Shown piece by piece: positions 53,581-64,000 of a DNA stretch of 64,000 nt (position 1 is its first letter; every line of letters begins with the position of its first letter). Both the position numbers and the translations under genes were made by a program. The notes beneath the pieces were generated by a model. The model searched no databases. It was not told the origin of the DNA and worked only from the letters and a program-made list of their open reading frames with translations. Origin of the DNA: Rusavskia elegans (lineage: Eukaryota > Ascomycota > Lecanoromycetes > Teloschistales > Teloschistaceae); contig SAUG01000012.1 in NCBI GenBank assembly GCA_011316305.1, positions 806,001 through 870,000 of the forward strand, read 5' to 3'.

Positions 53581-54850
53581 ATACGGTCGGTAAAAAAATA
53601 GAACTATAAATAATTTATCTTCTAGTCTATAAAATCTTTCTATATAAAGAAATCGATATCCTATCGATAATAAACTATAAAGAAATTAGATATTTAAATA
53701 CTAAATTTAAAAAAGACGAAAAAGTATAGGAAATAGAAACTTAGAAAAAATATTATTACCTCTTTTAAAAATTTACTAAAAAATATAATAAAAACGGAAA
53801 AATAATCTAAAAACTTTAGATAGACTATATTAAAAAGATATATTAAAATATAGTTAAAGCTATAGATAAAATCAAATATTACGAATTTAATTAGGTAAAC
53901 TAAAGTAAAGAAACGCTAGATTTAATATAAAGTATATAATTAAAGAACGATAATTTCGACTGGTATCTATTTTTATCATTATTATAAAATAAAATAGTTA
54001 CTAAAAAGAAAAATTAATAGAATTATCGAAAGAACTAAAAATAATTTATAATATAAATAGTTAATTCGAGAATATATAAAAAATAGTAGTAAAAGAATCT
54101 TTCGCTAGATTTTTTTTAGGATTCTATAGTTTCTATAGATTAAAAGAAGTTAAAATCTTTTAAAAAATTAATCTAGATTACCCGAATTAAATCTAGATAT
54201 TAATTTAACGGACGCCTTTTATACGGCTGGCGTAAAATTACCGGAGGAGTAAAATATAATAGAATCGTTAAATTTATTAAAACGAAATAGAATATATTAT
54301 TTTTAAATAATAAAAATACTTTTACGTTTATTTAACGCGCGATAATAAATAATAAAATACTTTTATTTTCTAAAGAATCGGCGGAAATTCGACTTTTAAA
54401 CTAAATACTAATTACGAATTTCTTTTTTAAAATTAAAAAAGGATTTAATACGACGATAGGTTTCGAAATATTTATTAAAAATACTAGCGATATTAAAACG
54501 GAACTTATTCTTTTTATTTTTAAAATATTTTTTTATAAAAGTTAGTAGAAAAAGGATAAAGAAATAGTAATATATAGATAGTATTAGAAATTAAAAAATT
54601 ATAAAATTTTTAAACCCGAATATATTTATTATAAATAATACTATTAACTTCGACTTTATATTCTTTTAAAAGATTATAGGCGTATAAAAAATAAAGAAAA
54701 AGTATTACGATTCCTTTTAATTAAATACGATAAAATAACTTTAATCGGTTTTCTTTTCGAAAATATATAATAAAAATATTAAAAGAAAAAAAGAAAAAGT
54801 AAATAAAAAAAACCTTTTTTATACCCTGTAGACGGAATTTACGCTAGGTA
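53580..54850 (+). pseudogene. Element G downstream coding-like region, unrecognised
   Basis: Plus-strand codon pattern continues, with readable pieces such as TELILFIFKIFFYKSQQKKD (around 54500-54560) and a G-rich patch at 54220-54250. I see neither RT nor integrase motifs. It could be the deleted remainder of Pol, an unrelated captured sequence, or an element-specific ORF. Confidence 0.35.
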
Positions 54851-54872
54851 AAAAGCGATATAGGGAGGGCCG

Positions 54873-55282
54873 TATTACGTCTATAACTCTATAGAGGTTT
54901 TTTAAAAGATTAATTAAATAAACGAACCTAATTATCTATAGCTATCTATAGCTACTATAGCTATTCTTTCTAAAGGAACTTTTAATATACGGCTATCTAT
55001 CGGCTTTTATAGCTACTCTTAATATATATATCGCTTATTATTTTTATAAATAGCTTTTTTTATTAGTTATTAATATAATTATTAAATATATTTCTATTAT
55101 TTTCTTTTTAATTATTTATATAATAAAGATACTTTATAATATTGCGACTATACTTCTACGGCTATATAAAATTAGTCGTAATAATTTATATTAGAACTTC
55201 TTTACTATTTAATAGCTCGGACTACGTCTACGGCTATAATTAGACTGGAACGTAACGTCTTCTAATATATAGAAACGTTACA
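54873..55282 (+). repeat. 3' LTR of element G
   Basis: 410 bp; preceded by the purine tract AGGGAGGGCCG. Confidence 0.9.
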
Positions 55283-55287
55283 GAAAG

Positions 55288-57310
55288 AGATAATACTAAA
55301 GTAATTCATTTTAATACTACCGAAAAAAAGGTTTATAGAAATTTATAGACGGAATTAAAAATATTAAAAAATATTAGACTATTTATTAAAAGTACCGTCT
55401 AAAGGGCCGAAATATCGATAGTTTTAATTTTTAGAAATTAGAATCCGGATACTTCCGGCGCTTTTAAAGTTACGCGCGAGAAAATTAATAGAAACTATAA
55501 TAGAACGATAGATAAAAGAGTTAATAGAAATTATAATAGAACTACTAGTAATAAAATTTTCTCTTTTTCTTTAATAATATATAGAAGAGTAACCAGATAT
55601 AAATCGTTATTATTATAGTTATCGAACGCGCGGAAGAAACTACTAAAAAATATTATTAAAGAAAATATTATTTCCTGCAAAAAAACTTTAATTATAGATA
55701 TAGACTATTTGATTTTTAATATTAGATATTTTAGAATAGGCGTTTAAATCGGAATAAAATTATTATTTAAAGATTTTTAAACGGTACTAGGCGGAGGTAT
55801 ATAATATTTATATTATCTAGTAACCGAAAAAATTATAATCCGAAATATATTCGATAATTCTATAGTAATATATTAACTATTAACTATTTTATACAAAAAA
55901 TTATAGATTATATCTAAAAATTTTAAATCGAAAATCGGATATAATATAGTAGTAGAATAGGATACTATAATAGACGTCTATATTATTATTAAAGTACTAG
56001 TAGTATCTATTCCGAAAGATAGAAATCTAGATATTACCGGCGGGATAGAATTTTTATACCGAAAAATAAATAGAAATAGTAAATATAAAAGAAAGCCGAA
56101 ATTTTAAAAAAAAAAGTTAGAAATAATAATAACCCGCTATATTTTATATTTATAAAGTTTATATTTTAAAATAGTTAATTTAATTTATATAGCTTTATTC
56201 TTTCGAGCTAGATTTTAGTTAATATATTTATACGTATTTAGACGTTTAAAAATAGAATTTAACGTCGTTACGAAATAGCTAAAAATCGTAGATATCTATA
56301 TAAAATTATATAGTATCGTATTAAAGATAGAGATATATTTAATAATATTTATAATATTTAAAATAAACTTTTTTATAAATTTATAGTTATTAAAAAATAG
56401 TTCTTTTTTATTTTAAATCGTAAACCGGTAAATATTTATTATTTACTTTATAGCTAAATTAAAAAAATAAAATATCTATTATAGTTAACTTTAAATTAAT
56501 ATAATAGAAAAAACTATACTATTTTATAATTAAATAGATTTATTCTACTTTTTTTATATTTAGAATAAATATTAGTAAAATAGTCTTTTAAATATTCGAA
56601 AATAGAATATAGATAATTTATATCGCCGTAATCGCTAGTCGCGTAGCGTAAATATCTAATATATAGTAGAAAAGATATTCTATATATTTATAGATAAAAT
56701 ATTTATATAAATAACGAAAAATAATTCGAATAAATAAAATATAAAATTAAAATTTCTATTAAATAAAATATTATTATATTATTATTAGCGCGTCGGAATC
56801 GTATCGTTCCGAACGTTTATTTATTATTTAAAATCTTTGAATATTTATATTAGATTCGGGTTTATTTATATTTATTAAATCTTTTATCTAATATTATTTA
56901 TAAACTATATATATATAAATATATTAATTTTATATATATCTATAGATATAAGATATTCTTTTAAAATATTAGCTAAAATAATATTATATTATTTATTTAA
57001 TAGTATTATAGTATAGTAGTTAGTATTTCTAGCCGTAATTACGGTTATATTTCGTTAATTAGAAAATCTATATTCGATTTATAATAGTATCTTTAATTTT
57101 AACTTTATATTAATATATATCTATATAGCTAAAATATAATTATATATAGAAAGAAATAAATTATAGTAATAGCTAAAAAGTAATTTTTTTTTTATCTTTT
57201 TTAATTTTTATAGTTAACTATAAGATTAATAGATTTATTTAATAAATACTATGAATATATAAATAGATATAATATAATATCGAAAATAATATTACTAAAA
57301 AAAAGATAAT
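55288..57310 (+). other. Copy I 3' region after element G
   Basis: Counterpart of 32600-34590 of copy H. It includes the tandem near-repeat (55480-55550) with an unusually clean purine-first codon pattern (KINRNYNRTIDKRVNRNYN-like). No domain recognised. Confidence 0.5.
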
Positions 57311-57549
57311 TATAAAATATAAAATATATTATATAGATTTTAGGAATATAATTAAAACGTTTAAAGACGAAGTTTACCGTCTAATCGCTAGAATATTACT
57401 AACGTATCGGATTTCGATTCTTTTCCGCTTTTTTTCTTCTTTTATTACTAGATTATATTCTAGTCTTTCTAGAATATAAATTAGTTCTATAATAAACTTT
57501 TCGTCTGGTCTATAATCGTATACTGTTTTAGAAATATATCTATTTTATA
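57311..57549 (+). repeat. 3' LTR of copy I
   Basis: 239 bp, followed by ATTTC. Confidence 0.9.
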
Positions 57550-57554
57550 ATTTC

Positions 57555-59797
57555 TTTATATATAGATTCCAAAATCGTCGGTTCGGGCTATTATATATTT
57601 TTATTATCTTTATCTTTATCGGTACCGTTAACTTTCGTCTATATAACGATATCGTTATTAGATTTCGTATATACAGCGTTAATCGATATTATATATACTA
57701 ATATATATTTTTCGACCTATAATATATAAATAAAGACTACCGGTAAATTAATACTAAAATAGATTAACTATTTTATCTCTATTTAATTATTTTATATTAT
57801 TTCGTTATAGATAGAAAATCGCTAGAATTTTAATATTAGATTAATAACTATATATATTTAATATAAAGCTAGTATATCTAAAAGAATACCGTATTGATTA
57901 GTCGTATCTAGTATATAAAATCGCGATATATATATTTTCCGACGGTTTTAACTATTTATTATTATCTAGTTTAAATTATATATTCTATAATAGATAGCGT
58001 ACTAACTTTTAATCTATTAAAAACAGAATTTTTCGGTTTTTTAAATAGATTTTAGATTATATTAAGAAATAAAAGATTAAAAAATAACGTTGATCTAGAA
58101 ATTTAAATTTAGAAATATTTTAATTCTACCGTATTCTTTTACTTGTAACTTGATAAATACTTTTATTAAAATATTATTTTTTATTTTAATTTACTAGTTC
58201 TAGATTATTATTAAAGTTATAATTAATTTTTTAAATTTTCTAACTAGTTAATATTATTAGAATTACCTTTTATTATATTAATAGTAGATTTTTTAAAAAA
58301 TCTATTATCGTTATTACGAATATTATTAAGTTTCCGATTATTTTAATTTTAGTTCTAGTTTTTAAAATAATTTTTAAACTAATAATCTATATTACTATAA
58401 ATAAAATATATATTAGATTTATTATCTTATTTATATTTTCTAAAGTTATTATTACTAACGTTATAAATATTTTCTCTACCGATACTATTTCGACTATTTT
58501 ATAATCGATCTTTCCGGTTTAGATTTTCGAATTTTTAAAAATTTCCTTTACTATATAAAAATAGATAGAATCTATTAATAAAAGTGTTCTACTATTAATT
58601 CGGCGTCGTTTTATCTATATTCTTCTATCGGATAATTTAAACTATCTATTTATTATAACTAAAATCTTTTAATTTTATATTTTAAATATATAAAATATAT
58701 TATAACTCCGGATAAATTTTAAAAAGGAAAAAAATTAAATACTATTTTTCCGATAAAAGAAATAGCTAGATTTCTAATAATAAAAAGAAATTATAAAATA
58801 TTAAAATATTTTAATCTTTATTTTAAATTATATAAAAAAATTTTATCGTAGTATCTAATAAACGAAATTTAAAATCGGTAATAAAATTTAAAAAAAAATC
58901 TATAAATTTATTTTATAATATATTATTATTTTTATTAATAAAAATTTCCTTTTTTTTAAACTAACGGTTTAATTTTTAACTTTTAACGAAATTTTAGATC
59001 TATCGAATTTAATCCGTATAGATAGATAAAACGTCGGATTTATAGAATTAATTTCTATAGAATTAATTTCTATAGAATTCGATCTATTTATAGTATTTTT
59101 TAAAAATTATTTTATCGTTATACTTTTTAGACTTTTTAATTTTAAACTTTAACGATATTTATAGCGTTCGCGAAGATCTAATAGCTAATTTAAAAAAAGA
59201 TTAATCGTTATTTAAAATATAGTTCGGATCTATTATATAGAAAATTTCAATTTTATAATATATTTTTAAAAGAATCTTTTTTTCGCTACTATTTAAATTT
59301 CTAAAACTCGAAACTTTTTATTATTATTAAAATCGTCGCTATTATCTCTATTATTATTAGAATTATTACTACTATTAGGCGGCTAACCGAGATTAAAATT
59401 TCTAGAAATAAAAGTTTTTAAAAAAACGCTTTTATTAGATTATAATTAACTATTAAACGACTACTATTAATAGATTTAGCTACCGGAAATAATATAATCT
59501 TTCGACGCGTTAATAATAAAATTACTATAAGATTTTAATTAGATTTTCTAGATAATAGAAAATAATTTAGAATTTTTTTTATCGGGCGTCTTTAATATAA
59601 ATAGATTATATTTATTAAACTAATCCGTAATATTTATAATCTATAGTTTAATAGTTTTAACGTTAGTTTAAAAAAGTTCTATTTAAAGTATTTTACTATA
59701 GCTATAACTACTATAAATACTTCGCGTCGACGTCGATATAATTGTACTATAAATAATATATACCGAATTAAAAACGTTTAAATTAATAAATTAGAAT
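57555..59797 (-). pseudogene. D0 protease and Gag segment
   Basis: Collinear with copy B about 15910-18150. The protease linker is at 57600-58000 and Gag at about 58000-59600. RIP-broken. Confidence 0.65.
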
Positions 59798-60036
59798 TAT
59801 AAAATTAATATACTTCTAAAATAGTATACGATTATAGACTAGATAGAAGATATATTAAAGAATTAATTAATATTCTAAAAAGTCTAGAATATAATCTAGT
59901 AATAAAAGAAAAGAAAAAATAGAAAAAAATTAAAATCCGATACGCTAGCGACGTTCTAGTAACTAGACGGCGAGTTTCGTTTCTAAACGTTCCAATTATA
60001 TTTCCAGAGTCTATATAACGCGATTGGCGTCTTAAA
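59798..60036 (-). repeat. 5' LTR of D0, right edge of the transposon nest
   Basis: 239 bp by comparison with seven other family-1 LTRs. The right end is GGCGTCTTAAA. Confidence 0.85.
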
Positions 60037-61140
60037 TTTATATAGTCTTTATAAAACTTTTCTTTAATAGATATTTAAATATATGATTTTAGTATTTAGA
60101 TTCTAATAGAAACTAATCGCGATAATAGTATATATTAATAGAAAGTTGTTCGTATAGCGATAGATTTTACGGAAAATTATCTTTATATAACGTTCGAGTT
60201 ATCTAGTAAATTACGAAAATAGTATAAAATATCTATAAAATATTATCTATTAAATAAAGTTACGTTATATATATTTAAATTCTTTTCGTCTTTTTTCGAA
60301 TACGAGATATATTATCGACGATAATATTTTTTTTCTAAATTTTTCTATACGGTTTTAATTTTCTCTATAGTAGAAAAATTTATTCGAAAATATTTTATAT
60401 ATCGTTATATTAGAATATATCGTCTAGATAATAATTATCGTTATTTTCTAAAATAGAAAAGTTTAGAAAAAGTAGAAATAACTACTTTTTTTTTCTATTT
60501 ATTATTATTTAACATTTCTATAAATTTTTAAACAACGATATTTTTATTTTCGTTACTATCGTTGAATTTAGAATGTTTATTATATATGAACGGGTCTATG
60601 AAAAAAAATATTAAATATATTATAGAAAAATAACTCCGTTTAAAATTAAATTATATCGATTTTTCTAGAAAAATAAAATAAATCTTCGTTAAATATAATA
60701 TTACGGTTTCGTATATTCTTTCGCTAGTTAGAAATCTAGATATTATAGATATTAAAGCTGTTATATTCTATTAGAAAACTAATATAAACTTTTAGAAAAA
60801 ACTTTTTCGTACGTATAATATATTTTTTAAACGGATAGATTTTATAGCTATATATACGTAAATAATCTAGATAAAAACGAAATTTAATAACGGTTTTAAA
60901 TAGTATTTTCTAGATAAACATTTTTATTAGTATTCGATTTATAATTATTATAGCTAAACGGTAGATCTATAGCTAAAAATAATAAAAAAGGTCTACTATA
61001 TTATATATTACTTATATCTTTATAATTAATATATGGTCTAGATAATTTAAATAGCCGTTTTATTTAAATATAGAAGACGATAATGATTTTAAAGTAGTAT
61101 CTAACTAGAGTAAAAGGTTATTAAATTTCTTTTCTAAAAA
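60037..61140. other. RIP-altered sequence outside the nest, no assigned gene
   Basis: AT-rich, CpA-poor DNA that I could not match to any element in the window. In the last 130 bases a plus frame reads INIWSR-FK-PFYLNIEDDN and on to an A10 run (61136-61145). It would join the frame of the next entry by a one-base shift. The rest shows only short open stretches. Confidence 0.4.
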
Positions 61141-62100
61141 AAAAATTTTCTATCCGATTTTAAAAATATTATTTTACCGTTATAGCGTATTTTAATTAGT
61201 CTAACCATTTTATAAATTATTCGAATAGTTTCTAACTTATAATAATATATAAAATATAAAATAGATATTCGTTTCAACGTATATAATATATAAAACCTAT
61301 TCGTTTTTATTTAAAACGATTATAAAAGAAATAAAATCGAATATAATACGAAAGAAAAATTTATTTATATTTTTTCCTTTATATAATAAACGCGAAATAA
61401 TCTAATAAATTTTAGAGACGGCGTAGATTTTATATTTATTTATAGAAGATATTTTCGTTAAATTACTAATTTTTATTTCTTTAATTATTTAAAAATATTA
61501 TTAAATAATATTATTAATAATATAAATAAAAGGCTGGTACTATTTATATATTATACCAGATTTTATAGATATAATTATAAATATTACGAACGTTATATTA
61601 TCTTTTCTATTCCGATTATCTTCGAATAAATAATATCCGCCGACTTTTATATATTTAAAGGCCGTTTAATCTTTTTATTATATACGGCATTATTTTCTAT
61701 CGCGGTAGAAAATATTTTTATCTTTTAAATAATTTTTTAAAACTAAATTTATTATAAATTCCGGAATATAATATATATTCGTTATTATAGTAAATTTTTT
61801 ATCTATAGAAATTTTAATTTCGATCGTTATTTGGCTATAGATTTTAATAGATATACGGTTTCTTCCGGAAATAATATATACGTTATTAAAATATAGTTTT
61901 TTCTCGAAAAAACGGTAGGATATTAAATTCTTATAAATATTAATTACCGAATCGCTATCGAATATCTATAATATCCGCAGATAAAAATCGATAACGAAGA
62001 TTTTATAGAAGACTACGTAGGATATAATATATTTTAGAGATATTTAAAATTTAAAAACGACGGTTCCGTTAACGATAGCGTAGATTTCTATTTATATCTT
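61141..62100 (+). pseudogene. RIP-broken gene relic of unknown function
   Basis: One plus-strand frame stays in register for about 320 codons. All of its roughly 17 interruptions are TAA or TAG, with no TGA seen, as expected if CAA, CAG or TGG codons were hit by RIP. Codons are strongly purine-first. Readable pieces include FKGRLIFLLYTALFSIAVEN (about 61660-61710), RYTVSSGNNIYVIKI (about 61850-61895) and DNEDFIEDYVGY (about 61990-62030). I do not recognise the protein. It lies between a transposon edge and an intact host gene. It is therefore either a host gene degraded by RIP spreading from the repeats or the gene of another mobile element. Start and end are not defined. Confidence 0.5.
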
Positions 62101-62674
62101 TTTTTTGTTTTAAATTTTTTTCTTTTTTTCGTTAAAATATTTTTTATATTAGATAAAATAATCGATAACCTTTTTAATTTTTATTTTCTACGTATTATTA
62201 TTATTAAATGTTTCGTATATTTTTTTTATAATATTATCTTTCGGCTTTTAATTCGCCGAAGCATTTAGATATTTAAAGTAAAAATAATAACGTAGATAAT
62301 AGCAATCGTTAAATTAATATTTAAAATCGTAAATATAATTCGAAAATTTACTATTATTATTTCGGAATAATAGTTTATTTCCTTTTAATTTAAAATCGTT
62401 TTCGGCGGTAACGAATATTAAATTAGTAATAATAGATTTAATATTTAATCTAATATAGTTACGAAAACTATTAATAAATTTAAAATATTTAATTTTATAA
62501 TCTATTTCGTTATCGAATTTTAATAAATAATTTATAATAAAAACTGGCGTTAAAATTATAATAGCGAAAATAAAATCTCTATATATTTTTTTAGATTTTT
62601 TAATTTCTATAACGCCGACTTTTTTAATTTAAATATATATCGAAATATATATATCGAATGATATTTCGAAATTT

Positions 62675-63000
62675 TCAATTTTTAATAGATTTTGCCGAAA
62701 ATAATTTATACGAATATTCGACTTTTATTAATTTAACGGAATTTATTAAAACGAATTTAAATTTAAAAATATAAAAAAGATTTTATAAATATAATTCTTT
62801 ATATTTAATAAAGACGAAGATATTATTCGCTATTATTTTCTAGATAAAATCGTTTATTTTAGCGAATATATCGGCTTTTTATATATAGTCTTTTATTTTA
62901 TTAATATAATCTAATTTTATTTCTTTAAATTTTAATTTTACTTTAGCTATTACTTTTATAATACCGGTTTATATTTATTATAAAATTAATTTAATAGATT
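62675..63000 (-). pseudogene. Second gene relic, convergent, Lys/Ile-rich
   Basis: Minus-strand frame ending at a TGA (62675-62677). It has a purine-first codon pattern and a few TAA/TAG interruptions, and reads VKLKFKEIKLDYINKIKDYI then KADIFAKINDFI in its upstream half. The pattern of hydrophobic and Lys residues suggests helical or coiled-coil structure. It may extend further right to about 63060. Unrecognised. It points toward the plus-strand relic, from which it is separated by about 570 bp with no clear coding signal. Confidence 0.4.
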
Positions 63001-63570
63001 TCGAAAGATTTTTAGATTTTAAAATAATAGATAAATTAATAAATTTTTAAACGCGCTAGCCGATTGTTTTATTCTATATAACTACGAGTTATAAATTTTA
63101 ATTTTTTATTAAAATAAATTTAATACCGCGTTTAACGATTATTATAATTATTTTAAATTTTTATAGCGTATAAAAAATATATATATATTAGATAAAAAGT
63201 TTTTTTAATTAATAAAATCTATTTTTATATTATTACTACGAATTTTTGGTAGTTTATATATAATAGTTAATTAATTATAAATATTTTTACTATTTACTAG
63301 AATATTATAAATTTTAAATGATATATAGTAAATTTTTATAACAGGAAAAAATAGTAGTAGTATAATAGATTTTTATAATAGAATTTTATATATTATAGTA
63401 TTTAATACTACCGATTAAATAATAGTAAAAATATTTTAATATATAATACCAGATTTATAACTATAAATTCTAATATAGAAATAAAAATTTATATAAAAAT
63501 AAATATATATTATATTTTCCCGGAAATAGAAAAAAAAAATCTATAAATAGCTAAATAGTACGTATAATAA
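63001..63570. other. AT-rich flank with no supported gene
   Basis: CpA-poor, TA-rich DNA continuing to the composition boundary. Nothing recognisable beyond the possible upstream part of the minus-strand relic. Confidence 0.4.
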
Positions 63571-63610
63571 ATAAGCGCTTGGCCTAAATGGGTAACGCTA
63601 GCTATAATAG
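63570..63610. other. AT/GC isochore boundary
   Basis: Within about 40 bp the sequence passes from RIPed, CpA-free DNA to balanced genic sequence with normal CA and TG (from AAGCGCTTGGCC onward). It marks the limit of RIP spread next to the gene at 63695. Confidence 0.8.
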
Positions 63611-63694
63611 GAAGTATACGTGACCTCAGTAAGGTTTAGAGGTCCGTTCTCCATCGCGTATCCCGGAGTCGTCTCCGCATCGACCATAAATGCC

Positions 63695-64000
63695 ATGTTC
63701 GCAGGTCTTCACAACAAATCCACCGCCTCCCACTCTTCCCACTCCTCTTGCTGCTCCGGTGTCAGCGATACTTCTACTCTCGTGTATGATCATGAGACAT
63801 GGGTCGATTTTGTCCCCCATGTTCACGAACTATGTCGTCAGCTCTGGCCCTCAGCCTCTGAAGACGAGGAGTTCGTCGTTGAGAAACTCAGAGGGAGCAG
63901 CTACAATCGAATCATAGGGATCAAGACTCCTCCTTCTACAGAAGAAGCGCAAGGGTCCTACATCCTTAGGATCCCACGTTTCGAATTCGCCCAGCAAGCT
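63695..64000 (+). CDS. APH-like phosphotransferase, 5' part (open at the window edge)
   Basis: The only intact gene. The frame starting at ATG 63695 is open for 102 codons to the last base and continues outside. The segment EEFVVEKLRGSSYNRIIGI, followed by YILRIPRFEFAQQA, matches the N-lobe start of fungal aminoglycoside-phosphotransferase-like (protein-kinase fold) proteins: the V-E-L-G-S-NR-I strand-turn-strand of the nucleotide-binding loop, then the I-L-R-I-P-R strand. Such proteins are usually small-molecule kinases of unknown substrate. Residues 1-30 are Ser/Thr-rich and may be disordered. An overlapping ATG at 63690 opens a 75-codon frame that lacks these motifs. An in-frame TAG at 63608-63610 limits upstream extension unless an intron intervenes. 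Confidence 0.85.
   Translation, partial: MFAGLHNKSTASHSSHSSCCSGVSDTSTLVYDHETWVDFVPHVHELCRQLWPSASEDEEFVVEKLRGSSYNRIIGIKTPPSTEEAQGSYILRIPRFEFAQQA

Larger units (their letters stand above)
51920..55282 (+). mobile_element. Element G: family-2 gypsy element lacking RT and integrase
   Basis: Inserted in the 3' region of copy I. LTRs are at 51920-52328 (409 bp) and 54873-55282 (410 bp), matching those of F. The 3' LTR ends with an intact ACGTTACA. Target duplication is GGAGG (51915-51919) versus GAAAG (55283-55287). The two G-to-A differences fit RIP, and copy A keeps GGAGGAAAT at the empty site. The internal part is only about 2.5 kb and carries Gag and protease-like sequence but no RT or integrase. 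It is probably a non-autonomous derivative or an internally deleted copy. Confidence 0.88.
45897..57549 (+). mobile_element. Copy I: Ty3/gypsy chromovirus (family 1) containing element G
   Basis: Plus-strand element in D0 with LTRs at 45897-46133 (237 bp) and 57311-57549 (239 bp). The target duplication is a perfect ATTTC (45892-45896 and 57550-57554). After removing G it is about 8.29 kb, the same as B and H. Its 5' LTR and parts of Pol keep more C and G than other copies, so it may be one of the younger family-1 insertions. Confidence 0.92.
36102..60036 (-). mobile_element. D0: oldest Ty3/gypsy chromovirus backbone (family 1)
   Basis: Minus-strand copy whose left part lies beyond E0, outside the window. 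Own sequence is at 36102-38537, 45803-45896 and 57555-60036. The first block starts in the integrase region (equivalent to B about 13336) and runs through RNase H (37300-37800) into RT. Gaps are the hAT at 38538-45794 and copy I at 45897-57549. The final block carries protease and Gag and ends in a 239-bp LTR. It is interrupted by E0, so it is the oldest element in the nest. A 15-bp tandem duplication (TATAGAATTAATTTC, 59041-59070) lies in its Gag. Confidence 0.85.

Noticed and set aside
61141..62100. Relic gene considered as a tyrosine-recombinase (Starship captain-like) gene
   Set aside because: A few residues were suggestive, but the catalytic Arg-His-x-x-Arg-Tyr arrangement could not be seen, so no family was assigned.
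63572..63655. Possible tRNA: an A-box-like TGGCCTAAATGGG with D-arm-like GTAACGC
   Set aside because: No convincing B box (GGTCCGTTCTCC is only vaguely similar) and no acceptor stem pairing. Probably chance or a remnant of a tRNA-like sequence.
63626..63826. 66-codon minus-strand frame
   Set aside because: Antisense shadow of the phosphotransferase coding region.
63690..63917. 75-codon frame starting 5 bases upstream of the phosphotransferase ATG
   Set aside because: Same region in a shifted frame. Only the frame from 63695 shows conserved kinase-fold motifs and stays open to the edge.

Overview
The window looks like a heterochromatic AT-rich block from a filamentous ascomycete (Pezizomycotina) whose genome has been through heavy repeat-induced point mutation (RIP). 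From about base 1 to 63,570 the DNA is extremely AT-rich. CpA and TpG are almost absent, TpA is in huge excess, and CpG is largely kept, so nearly every reading frame is broken by TAA and TAG. At about 63,570-63,610 composition changes abruptly to ordinary genic DNA. The only intact coding region is there: the 5' part of a fungal APH-like phosphotransferase gene that runs off the right edge.

Layout. Nearly all of the AT-rich block is a nest of transposons that can be taken apart by target-site duplications (TSDs). Two old minus-strand copies of one Ty3/gypsy chromovirus (family 1, 239-bp LTRs beginning TGTAAAGCGCC) form the backbone. D0 (right-hand part 36,102-60,036) was interrupted by E0 (1-36,101, left end outside the window). 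E0 was then hit by three more family-1 copies: A (plus, 1,463-10,060), B (minus, 10,095-18,392) and H (plus, 26,565-34,829). It also received a different gypsy element F (22,228-26,192, family 2, 410-bp LTRs), a 67-bp retroposon fragment (79-145) and a 985-bp retroposon-like insert (18,912-19,896). D0 was hit by a 7.26-kb hAT-like DNA transposon (38,538-45,794) and by family-1 copy I (45,897-57,549), which itself contains family-2 element G (51,920-55,282). Copy A carries a 160-bp hAT-type MITE (1,891-2,050). The hAT carries a further insertion with the same end as the two retroposon-like inserts.

Between the outer edge of D0 (60,036) and the intact gene lies about 3.5 kb that matches none of these elements by eye. 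It still shows long RIP-broken but frame-coherent stretches on both strands (61,141-62,100 plus; 62,675-63,000 minus). These look like relics of unrecognised genes or of another mobile element.

How it works together. There is no functional operon or pathway here. The window records repeated transposition into transposons, RIP silencing of the copies, and a sharp isochore boundary next to a live host gene. The family-1 and family-2 elements encode (decayed) Gag, protease, reverse transcriptase, RNase H and integrase; family 1 adds a chromodomain. All coordinates of nested junctions come from matching interrupted copies against uninterrupted ones by eye; no alignment program was run.
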